Below, piece after piece: positions 57,709 to 64,000 of a DNA stretch of 64,000 nucleotides. The stretch's first letter is position 1, and the number at the start of each line of letters is the position of its first letter. Location: positions 186,001 to 250,000 of the forward strand of contig CAWFIL010000008.1 of the NCBI GenBank assembly GCA_963815935.1. The letters are read 5' to 3'. The DNA is from JARIHD01 sp963815935 (lineage in GTDB: Bacteria > Patescibacteriota > Saccharimonadia > Saccharimonadales > UBA4665). Under the pieces are notes generated by a model. The model was not told the DNA's origin. It searched no databases and saw only the letters and a list, made by a program, of their open reading frames with translations. A program made the translations under genes and the position numbers.

Positions 57709-58992
57709 ATGCGACAAATAAAGAGTCTGCGGGAGGCCGAATTGGCCTTGGAGCCATTCTGGCCCTCTAATCTTAAGCGTACGGTATATACAACTGAATA
57801 CGTGGAGCGTTTTTTGGCATACGTGGGTGATCCTCAGAACAAGCCCCGAGCTATACATGTCGCAGGTACCTCTGGTAAGACATCGACGTCGTATTATGTT
57901 GCTGCGCTACTCAAACAGGCAGGCAAACGCGTCGGCTTGCTTACTTCGCCGCACATCGAAAAGCTCACCGAGCGCATCCAGGTAGACCTCCGGCCCTTGC
58001 CCGAGGCCGAATTTTGTAGTGAGCTAACAATATTTATGAGATTGGTCGAGGAGAGCGGTGTCCTATTGTCGCACGCCGAGATACTGTATTCGTTTGGCTA
58101 CTGGGAGTTTGTACGGCAGCGGGTTGATTACATAGTTATCGAGGTGGGTATGGGCGGTTTGCTGGATGCGACGAACGTCATTGACCGTCCCGACAAAATT
58201 GCTGTAATTACTGATATCGGCTTGGACCACACCAACGTACTAGGTGAAACTATCCCTGAAATTGCTGCTCATAAGGCAGGCATCGTTCGGCTGCATAATA
58301 CGGTTTTTTGTCATTTGCAAAACCCGGAAGCAATTAAGACTATCGAAGAGACATGCCGCCAGAAGCAAGCCGACCTGCATATTGTTGGTCAAGATAAGCG
58401 GACGCCGACGAAGCTGCCCTTATTCCAGCAGCGTAACTTCAGCCTGGCCCTTGAGACCGTAGAGTTTGCTCTGGAGCGTTTCGAACGTAAGCGTCTTACG
58501 GCAGAACAGATACACGATGCTGCCGAGGTGCACATTCCAGGCAGAATGGAAACCTTTGTCTACCGGGGAAAGATCATCATCTTGGACAATGCGCATAACC
58601 AGCAAAAGCTGCAAGCGCTCTGCAAAAGTCTGTTAGCGCAGTATCCAGACGAGCCGTTTGCGATGCTGGTAGCGTTCTTGGAAGGCCGCGGCCGCAGTAC
58701 TAACGACATGGTCAATGAGTTAGCGCCATATGCCACACACCTGATTGTCACCGAGCTACCTTCGGTTACGCGAACGCACCAGGGCAGTGATGTTGCTGCC
58801 ACTGCTGCGGCCTATACGGGTGATAGCGTGGAGGCCATCTCCAACCGATCCGCGGCCTACAAGGCTTTGCTGGCCCGTCCGGAAGAGCTGTTGGTGATTA
58901 CCGGTTCGACGTTTTTGCTCGAAGAGATGCGTCCCATCGTACGCACCCAAAAAGGCAATTATATACTTGACGTTACCAAGCTACCCCTGTAG
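57709..58992 (+). CDS. folC: Folylpolyglutamate/dihydrofolate synthase family ligase
   Basis: Mur-ligase-family enzyme of 427 residues adding glutamate to folates. ATP loop HVAGTSGKTSTS, SPHIEKLTERIQVD, EVGMGGLLDATNVI, DIGLDHTNVLG, HKAGIV, GRMETF and DNAHNQQ are all present. Acts with glyA on the one-carbon pool. TACAAT lies 10 nt before ATG with no Shine-Dalgarno. The gene ends 9 nt before the transposase start; the C-terminus looks complete. Confidence 0.92.
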   Translation: MRQIKSLREAELALEPFWPSNLKRTVYTTEYVERFLAYVGDPQNKPRAIHVAGTSGKTSTSYYVAALLKQAGKRVGLLTSPHIEKLTERIQVDLRPLPEAEFCSELTIFMRLVEESGVLLSHAEILYSFGYWEFVRQRVDYIVIEVGMGGLLDATNVIDRPDKIAVITDIGLDHTNVLGETIPEIAAHKAGIVRLHNTVFCHLQNPEAIKTIEETCRQKQADLHIVGQDKRTPTKLPLFQQRNFSLALETVEFALERFERKRLTAEQIHDAAEVHIPGRMETFVYRGKIIILDNAHNQQKLQALCKSLLAQYPDEPFAMLVAFLEGRGRSTNDMVNELAPYATHLIVTELPSVTRTHQGSDVAATAAAYTGDSVEAISNRSAAYKALLARPEELLVITGSTFLLEEMRPIVRTQKGNYILDVTKLPL

Positions 58993-59001
58993 AATTAGAG
59001 T

Positions 59002-59943
59002 ATGGAAGCAACAAATCTCATCGATTTCTACAACCAGTTTGCGAGTGAAGAAAAATGCCAAGAGTTCTTAGCAAAACAGCGTTGGGGAAATGAGATTATC
59101 TGCCCGAAATGTGGCGTTGTCGGCATCAAAGCCTACAAACTCGCCAGCGGCCGTCTAAAGTGCGCTGAATGCCGCAAACCCTTCACTGTCCGCATGGGTA
59201 GCGTCTTTGAAGACAGCAAAGTTCCACTACAAAAATGGTTCTTCGCCATCTACCTTTGCACTAGTCTCAAGAAAGGCGTGTCATCAATCCAGCTTAGTAA
59301 GTATCTCGGCGTCACCCAAAAGACAAGCTGGTTCATGCTGCAACGCATCCGTTATGTATTTGAGAACGGCACATTTGAAAAACTCAAAGACGCCGTAGAA
59401 ATGGATGAAGCTTACATTGGCGGCAAAGACAGCAACAAGCACGCCCATAAGCGCACGAAAGCCCTGACTGGCAAAGGCGCACAAGGCTTTGGCAGCAAGA
59501 ATAGCAAAACACCAGTCGTCGGCATGGTTGAACGGGGCGGCAGCCTACACGCCGTCGTTACCAGTGACACCGGCAGCGCAACGCTCATGGGCTTGGTTCG
59601 TAAACACATTGATATTGATGCCACGGTCTATACAGACGAGCACATGCCCTACCGCACGTTGCCGAAAATCGGCTACAAGCACGAAAGCGTCAATCACGGC
59701 GTTAAGGAGTTTGTAAACGGCATGGCCAGCACCAACACCGCCGAATCGTTTTGGTCGCATCTTAAGCGGGGCATTAACGGTATTTACCACCACGTCAGCC
59801 CGAAGCACTTACAAAAATACTGCGACGAGTACAGCTACCGCTGGAACACGCGCGAAATGACTGACGGCGAACGGTTTGAGGAATGGTTCGCTAACCTAAA
59901 CGGTAAGCGATTGACTTACAAAACCCTCGTCAAAAAGGCCTAA
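59002..59943 (+). CDS. IS1595-family (ISXO2-like) transposase
   Basis: DDE transposase of 313 residues. N-terminal zinc ribbon (CPKCGVVGIKAYK, then CAECRKPF), a helical DNA-binding part, and the ISXO2-like core with acidic residues in VEMDEAYIGGK, VYTDEHMPYR and the AESFWSHLKRGINGIYHH region. Intact reading frame. TAGAAT is 6 nt before ATG, the same leaderless layout as chromosomal genes. I cannot find a matching left terminal repeat between folC and the start, so the element may be truncated or adopted. Confidence 0.9.
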   Translation: MEATNLIDFYNQFASEEKCQEFLAKQRWGNEIICPKCGVVGIKAYKLASGRLKCAECRKPFTVRMGSVFEDSKVPLQKWFFAIYLCTSLKKGVSSIQLSKYLGVTQKTSWFMLQRIRYVFENGTFEKLKDAVEMDEAYIGGKDSNKHAHKRTKALTGKGAQGFGSKNSKTPVVGMVERGGSLHAVVTSDTGSATLMGLVRKHIDIDATVYTDEHMPYRTLPKIGYKHESVNHGVKEFVNGMASTNTAESFWSHLKRGINGIYHHVSPKHLQKYCDEYSYRWNTREMTDGERFEEWFANLNGKRLTYKTLVKKA

Positions 59944-60208
59944 AACTGTCCCCACCTACCGTTCATTTTGCCCCCAAGGGTGAGGGCAAAACTTGCCAGA
60001 GTACAATCTGTTGCGCTAAACTTTTCGTATCCTCTACCCTTACAAGTAGTGGTGTAGGTGGGGTTGGCTGGGATTGTATTTGCCAAAAACAAGAACAAGT
60101 AAAAAACTAAGAAGATAAATAAAGAAAGAGCATCAAGAAGAACTAAATAAACCAAACTTAAAAACTAACCATATATCTACATCTATCTAAAACTGAAGAA
60201 AACAGCAT
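59944..60208. repeat. Non-coding region with inverted repeats and A-rich leader
   Basis: CCCCACCTAC (59950-59959) is repeated in inverted form at 60054-60063; between them TTTTGCCC/GGGCAAAA (59966-59991) forms a further hairpin. From ~60080 to 60208 the plus strand is strongly A-rich with few G and T. The first repeat may be the right end of the IS; the whole looks like a plasmid-type leader before the replication-relaxation gene. Confidence 0.55.
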
Positions 60209-61117
60209 ATGACCGAATTACCAAAGCTAACAAAGAAGCAACAAGAAATACTACGCTTACTATACAGTTTTAGATTCCTGAATCGTATTCAGATTCAAGC
60301 ACTGCTTAAACATAAAGACCCGAAAACCATTAACCTGTGGCTCCGTGATCTACGAGCTAAAGGCTATGCCGAATGGATATATTCCACCCACTTTGCCGAA
60401 AAGACCAAGCCAGCCATCTATTACCTAGCCCTAAATGGTGTGCGGTATTTACGCACACTCACAAGAAAAAGCAAAGATGACGATGGCAAGGTCGTAGTAT
60501 CACCGTCCTATCCACCAGAAGAACTGAGAAAGCGCTACAAAGAACCAACGCGTAGCCAGTCCTATATTGACCGCTGTATCCTTATTGCGGATTGTGGCAT
60601 TGCTCTTGAACGTGAAGATGCTGCCAATGAGGCCAAGGGCAAGAAGCTGCGCTATTACTACCAGACTGAGGCAGCTTATTTGCTGGAGCGCAGCTACTAC
60701 CATTTCGTGCTCAACATAGATGACGAGCTAATCCATCCGCACCTCATATTCTGTCAGGACAAGCTCAACAAAGACGGCAAAGAGGAGAAAACCGTAGAGA
60801 GCTACATATTTGAAGTCTTTGACCCGACACTGCCGCGTTACCGCATAAAGAAACGGCTTAGTGATTATGTGAAGTTCCTTGACGACGAAGGCAGTGAATG
60901 GCAAGACCAAACCAACACCGAAAAGCTGCCGATTATCCTATTTGTCTGCCCTAGAACAAGTGATCTGATTTATGCCAAGCGCCGGACACGAAAGCTCGTT
61001 GCAGATGCTTGGTATTGGGAAGATGACGACGCCGAGAAACCACGGATTAGGTTTACGACGGTGGAGAAGTTCAAACAAAGCGGGTTGTTGGCAAAGGAGA
61101 CTTGGGAGCAGGCGTAA
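60209..61117 (+). CDS. Replication-relaxation family protein
   Basis: Protein of 302 residues with an N-terminal winged helix (LTKKQQEILRLLYSFRFLNR, then KTINLWLRDLRAKGYAEW) and a C-terminal alpha/beta part (ESYIFEVFDPTLPRYRIKKR, FVCPRTSDLIYAKRRTRKLV). This matches the replication-relaxation family found on plasmids and integrative elements of Gram-positive bacteria and CPR, with a role in plasmid replication or mobilisation. Neighbouring transposase and small orphan genes point to an integrated element. No start-site motif besides the A-rich leader. Confidence 0.78.
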   Translation: MTELPKLTKKQQEILRLLYSFRFLNRIQIQALLKHKDPKTINLWLRDLRAKGYAEWIYSTHFAEKTKPAIYYLALNGVRYLRTLTRKSKDDDGKVVVSPSYPPEELRKRYKEPTRSQSYIDRCILIADCGIALEREDAANEAKGKKLRYYYQTEAAYLLERSYYHFVLNIDDELIHPHLIFCQDKLNKDGKEEKTVESYIFEVFDPTLPRYRIKKRLSDYVKFLDDEGSEWQDQTNTEKLPIILFVCPRTSDLIYAKRRTRKLVADAWYWEDDDAEKPRIRFTTVEKFKQSGLLAKETWEQA

Positions 61118-61140
61118 AAAGCCGCTTCTGTCCTACTCGT

Positions 61141-61193
61141 AACTCCTGTTTGCGCAGCAAATGGGAGTTCTCCGTTTTCCCGAGGAAAACGGA
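61141..61193. terminator. Two hairpins after the replication-relaxation gene
   Basis: AACTCC..TTTGC/GCAAA..GGAGTT (61141-61169) and TCCGTTTTC/GAAAACGGA (61171-61193). No T run, so termination is possible rather than sure. Confidence 0.45.
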
Positions 61194-61228
61194 TTCGGGG
61201 AGTCTGTTTGTGGTACCTCTATATGCCG

Positions 61229-61558
61229 CTAGCGTGTAGTATTGTCACAGCGATAAAAATCTCCGGTAACACCAGGAGAATTAGGCTGTAGCTTACAGTT
61301 AGTTCCACACTCGTAGTCATAGCCGGTATTGCCCGTCGGCTGCGCTTGGGCGTCTACCCAGTCTCTGCATTCCTGTAAGGAGCCGACTTGCTCGCTGATA
61401 GATTGAGTTAAATTGCCTGCGTCCGGATAGTAGGTCGCAGTCCAGGTCGGCTTGTGAAACCAGTGGTTATATACCCACACGCCGATAATGATCATGATAA
61501 TTAGGCCGACAAAACCGCCAAAAGATGAACCGTAGCTCTGCTGCTGTTCTGCATCCAT
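61229..61558 (-). CDS. Small membrane protein with extracellular cysteines
   Basis: Protein of 109 residues: short Gln/Ser/Gly-rich N-terminus, helix FVGLIIMIIIGVWVYNHWF, and an outer part with four cysteines (ECRDWV, YECGTNCK, FYRCDN) likely paired. Unknown family. TATTAT is 6 nt before ATG. Confidence 0.6.
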   Translation of the reverse strand: MDAEQQQSYGSSFGGFVGLIIMIIIGVWVYNHWFHKPTWTATYYPDAGNLTQSISEQVGSLQECRDWVDAQAQPTGNTGYDYECGTNCKLQPNSPGVTGDFYRCDNTTR

Positions 61559-61661
61559 AAATATATAATACCATCTAACTACGTATCTTTCAATTACTAG
61601 ACGAGACGACTATCCCTTAACAGCAAGTGAAACAGATTAGATTTAGTGATACCATGCATAC

Positions 61662-61910
61662 ATGAGTAAAAAAGAGCCATTGTATGTTAAAGCACTAACG
61701 GTTATTGGCTATATTGTCGGTTCTTTTTTTCTTGGTGCAATAGCAATCGGCATTATAGAGGGGTTGGGTGACTGGTATACGCGCAGCTTACGGGATACAC
61801 CTCTGTGGCGTTGGTGGTTGTTTGCGATAATAACTGGCCTAGCACTAGTCGGAATATGGAAGGCTATTGAGCGCATTATTGCCGAAGTAGAGGAGCATAA
61901 AAATGGATGA
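61662..61910 (+). CDS. Two-helix membrane protein
   Basis: Protein of 82 residues with two hydrophobic helices joined by GLGDWYTRSLRDTPLWRW. Unknown family. TACCAT stands 6 nt before ATG. Its stop region overlaps a 20-codon frame. Confidence 0.55.
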   Translation: MSKKEPLYVKALTVIGYIVGSFFLGAIAIGIIEGLGDWYTRSLRDTPLWRWWLFAIITGLALVGIWKAIERIIAEVEEHKNG

Positions 61911-61965
61911 AAAACTTATTAAGAAGGCTTCGCAGCCCGAGCCAAAAGAACAGGGCAAACAGTAG
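61903..61965 (+). CDS. Possible 20-residue peptide
   Basis: ATG overlaps the end of the two-helix membrane gene (ATGGATGA); highly charged (MDEKLIKKASQPEPKEQGKQ). Could be a real coupled micro-gene or chance. Confidence 0.25.
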   Translation: MDEKLIKKASQPEPKEQGKQ

Positions 61966-62022
61966 CGCGGTGGTTGTACAGGAACGTGAATCGGTCGCTG
62001 AGTAGCAAGGCATCAACTGCTG

Positions 62023-62226
62023 TTACTGCACAAACAGTTTAAACGCATAGGTTGTTCTACCTTTTTCTGTGATGTCCGGCATGGGCATTATCTGCGAAAT
62101 TTTTCTATCTGGGAATAATGTACCGCACCCTTGTAATATCCGTTGCTGTATATCGTCGTGGAAGTCAGTGCAGAATACATCAATTTCACCAGCTAGCTTC
62201 TGTTCAAATCGTATATATCGTTCCAT
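62023..62226 (-). CDS. Small unknown protein
   Basis: Protein of 67 residues, MERYIRFEQKLAGEIDVFC then CTDFHDDIQQRIL; soluble, mixed alpha/beta. TATGAT is 6 nt before the ATG, matching the local promoter style, which supports it as real. Confidence 0.5.
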   Translation of the reverse strand: MERYIRFEQKLAGEIDVFCTDFHDDIQQRILQGCGTLFPDRKISQIMPMPDITEKGRTTYAFKLFVQ

Positions 62227-62318
62227 AAGATCATCATACGCTTACTTGCTGTCATGGGATAGTCGCCCTAACGAACGTGAGTTCTTTTCCAAGTGACTGA
62301 CACTGCGAGCAACGTTTT

Positions 62319-63029
62319 TTAGCCTATTTTCATAGGCGGTCGGCTTTTCTGCGATTCGCTAATAACAAAGTCTAACAGCCCAAGCATCTTCAAGCTTGCT
62401 TGATTTTGGAACTCATCAACATCCATATCTATCAACTTTTTAATGGGTATGGTAAGCGCCGGTAATCCAACCTTCGGTTTAACAATTTTGCCTGACTCAT
62501 ATTTCCAAGGGGTAGCGTAAACTCCTGCCGTGCCACGGTGTTTGTAGTCATTCCAGACCTCGTAAAGCTCTAGGATGAAATCCACATCAAATTTTAGCGG
62601 CTTGTTTGCAGCCTGAAGTTTCCTTGCATAGGAATTGAGAGACTCTGTGCGACCGAGCACGACATCGTTATACATTTCGGCGAGAACGGCAGTAAACGGC
62701 TCAAGCAAACGGCAACTATCGTTGATAAAGTGGCGTAGCGCTGGCGACAGATTGACTGTCGTAAAGTGATCTAACCCTGAACTATGTATCTGAAACTCAT
62801 TAGCCACATTACCGTGAAGTTCATCGGCGCTCTTTGATTTCGGAAAGGCAACGTTTGCCACACGGTATTCATTAAAGAAGGTCTCATTGAGCTGAGCGTG
62901 TGATTGGGTGAAGTCTTGTCCACGATAAAAAATCCCATCGAGCTTATTATGGGTTAACAGGGGTGGCCTATATATTTTTGACTGGATATCTATCAGCGTT
63001 GCTACCATCGCCTGATTGAATATAGTCAC
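62319..63029 (-). CDS. Unknown protein paired with XRE regulator
   Basis: Soluble, mostly helical protein of 236 residues; contains FDVDFILELYEVWNDYKHRG and YATPWKYESGKIVKPKVG. No family recognised. It lies 5 nt after an XRE gene, so the two are co-transcribed. The layout recalls type II toxin-antitoxin or small defence pairs, but the size is larger than usual toxins and no catalytic motif is visible. Confidence 0.65.
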   Translation of the reverse strand: MTIFNQAMVATLIDIQSKIYRPPLLTHNKLDGIFYRGQDFTQSHAQLNETFFNEYRVANVAFPKSKSADELHGNVANEFQIHSSGLDHFTTVNLSPALRHFINDSCRLLEPFTAVLAEMYNDVVLGRTESLNSYARKLQAANKPLKFDVDFILELYEVWNDYKHRGTAGVYATPWKYESGKIVKPKVGLPALTIPIKKLIDMDVDEFQNQASLKMLGLLDFVISESQKSRPPMKIG

Positions 63030-63034
63030 GCCAC

Positions 63035-63268
63035 CTAGTTCTTTAGTCCCGTAAACAGATCAGCCACATTCACCTTCAAGCACTTCGCAATCCGGTGCAA
63101 TGTAAGCAGTCGCGGCCACCGTCTGCCGGTTTCGAGATAAGTAATCGAAACAGCGCTAATATCTAGTAGCTCTGCGAGAGCTTCTTGCGTTAGCCCGCGA
63201 CTTTTGCGAACTTCTGCTAGTCGTTTACCGAATGCTTGTAGATATTTCTTCTCTTGCGGATTCATCAT
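63035..63268 (-). CDS. XRE-family HTH regulator
   Basis: DNA-binding protein of 77 residues: FGKRLAEVRKSRGLTQEALA, ISAVSITYLETGRRWPRLLT and a C-terminal helix. Single-domain Cro/C1 type. TACGCT is 6 nt before ATG; an imperfect palindrome upstream is the likely autoregulatory site. Operon with the 236-residue unknown protein. Confidence 0.88.
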   Translation of the reverse strand: MMNPQEKKYLQAFGKRLAEVRKSRGLTQEALAELLDISAVSITYLETGRRWPRLLTLHRIAKCLKVNVADLFTGLKN

Positions 63269-63289
63269 ATCTTTAGCGTAGGTAATATT

Positions 63290-63316
63290 GACAGTTTGTT
63301 ACACAAACAACTTGTC
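63290..63316. promoter_or_regulatory. Candidate XRE operator
   Basis: Imperfect inverted repeat GACAGTTTGTT..AAACAACTTGTC, about 27 bp, 14 nt upstream of the XRE -10 box and between divergent genes. Confidence 0.45.
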
Positions 63317-63389
63317 AAACTTTTGGACTTTTTGTATTATCTCTACAGATGAAGGTTTTACATATTGTTAAGGTTACAAGAATACGCTT

Positions 63390-63662
63390 ATGTCGGTAGT
63401 TCAATTTCCGGATGATCTTGTGTTGCAAGAGGTGGTAGCCTGCGCCATCTGCCAAAAAGAGATCCCGCTCGACAAGGCTACTGCCGGTTTCATCGATGCC
63501 GACAACCGCCAGACCTTCGCGTGTAACACCCACTTCTGGGAGGGTAACAAATATATTACTGGCTGGGTAGACTTTGCCGCTCGCGAACGGCTGCGGGCGT
63601 TCACTACGGGCGCTAATTATAATGATTTATTTGGTGGCGAATATGCACAGCCTTTATCGTGA
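63390..63662 (+). CDS. Small protein with possible zinc site
   Basis: Protein of 90 residues with CAICQKEI and CNTHFWE, a CxxC..CxxH set that could bind zinc. Otherwise unrecognised. Overlaps the next gene by 20 nt. AAGAAT 6 nt before ATG is a weak -10 candidate. Confidence 0.5.
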   Translation: MSVVQFPDDLVLQEVVACAICQKEIPLDKATAGFIDADNRQTFACNTHFWEGNKYITGWVDFAARERLRAFTTGANYNDLFGGEYAQPLS

Positions 63663-64000
63663 ACAACGTCATGCTGGCAGCGCGCCAGTATCGCGTGATC
63701 TAGCAAAGCACCTCTACACGCGCATGATGTGCGGCAAGGTTGCGATAGTCACAGACAAACCAGTACCCATGCTGGCCGCCGTCCGCAAACAATGGATGCA
63801 GATTGAGCAACAACTACGACGTGAGCGCTCAAGCACGCTCGACGCCACTCGAATACTAGAACTCACCTACGAAATACCGCGCATGCAGTCAATGGTATTT
63901 ACGGCAAAGGCACCGATAGACGAGCCGCAGGCTGATGTGCTGTTTGCGACTGCTGCCGACTTTCTGCGCTGGCCGCCACAGTGCCGGACGATGTATGTTA
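63643..64000 (+). CDS. Unknown gene running off the right edge (partial)
   Basis: Open frame of at least 119 residues from ATG inside the end of the previous gene: starts MHSLYREQRHAG and includes RKQWMQIEQQLRRERSS and a helix-rich basic region. Coupled overlap suggests an operon. Family not recognised. Confidence 0.55.
   Translation, partial: MHSLYREQRHAGSAPVSRDLAKHLYTRMMCGKVAIVTDKPVPMLAAVRKQWMQIEQQLRRERSSTLDATRILELTYEIPRMQSMVFTAKAPIDEPQADVLFATAADFLRWPPQCRTMYV

Noticed and set aside
1..64000. Genetic code 25 (UGA as glycine), as in Absconditabacteria and Gracilibacteria
   Set aside because: Several full-length conserved genes end properly at UGA and continuing would add non-homologous tails.
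1..64000. CRISPR array or Cas genes
   Set aside because: No regularly spaced direct repeats and no Cas-like frames were seen.

Overview
The window reads as a compact bacterial chromosome segment with standard stop codons: UGA ends several genes, for example the phosphoribosyltransferase near 6251 and the CofE-like gene near 50727. The candidate phyla radiation (Patescibacteria), most likely a Saccharibacteria (TM7) relative, is my best guess. The reasons are short overlapping genes, isolated fragments of amino-acid metabolism, CofE-like and YchF genes, many small membrane proteins, and roughly half GC. This assignment is inference, not a database result. A striking habit is leaderless expression: about twenty genes have a -10 box 6-10 nt before the start codon and no Shine-Dalgarno, while genes inside operons usually carry AGGAG-type sites.

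Layout. 1-10.5 kb: ABC exporter, HAD phosphatase, a MarR/MFS drug-efflux pair sharing a palindromic operator, a DUF4430/DUF6580 pair, MazG-like, phosphoribosyltransferase, tRNA-Pro, APH-like kinase, polyprenol/phytol kinase-like protein and a P1B ATPase. 10.5-21.6 kb: a divergent exopolysaccharide locus with two processive GT2 synthases, two NodB-type deacetylases (one lacking its zinc histidines), two GH10-like hydrolases (one split by a frameshift), a sortase and a 52-residue protein that is almost only an LPNTG sorting signal. 21.6-33.3 kb: XRE-MurA fusion, SWIM protein, glyA, NUDIX, murB, XRE regulator, a tail-fibre-like surface protein, a GH46 chitosanase with surface domains, tRNA-Arg and YchF. 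33.4-39.3 kb: GNAT, enolase-superfamily racemase/epimerase, VanX-like dipeptidase, class I synthetase-like protein, tyrS and tRNA-Tyr. 39.3-43 kb: pheA and a HAD phosphatase behind two tandem aromatic leader-peptide attenuators, then a P-loop/lactate-dehydrogenase-like fusion.

43-59 kb: ArsR/SRPBCC/VOC operon, antigen-85-like esterase, carbon-nitrogen hydrolase, NUDIX genes, a GC-rich secreted protein, a third leader-peptide attenuator before CofE-like and NlpC/P60-like genes, gpmI, eno, a 28-bp inverted repeat, HAD and NUDIX genes, tRNA-Arg, YdjM-like protein, SLOG-like protein and folC. 59-64 kb: an accessory region with an IS1595-type transposase, replication-relaxation protein, small membrane proteins, an XRE regulator paired with an unknown protein, and a gene running off the end.

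How it may fit together. The polymer locus together with the chitosanase suggests manufacture and trimming of a GlcNAc/GlcN-type polymer at the cell surface. The GNAT/racemase/dipeptidase operon suggests salvage of cell-wall D-amino acids. The attenuators suggest that amino-acid supply, probably scavenged, is sensed by translating ribosomes.
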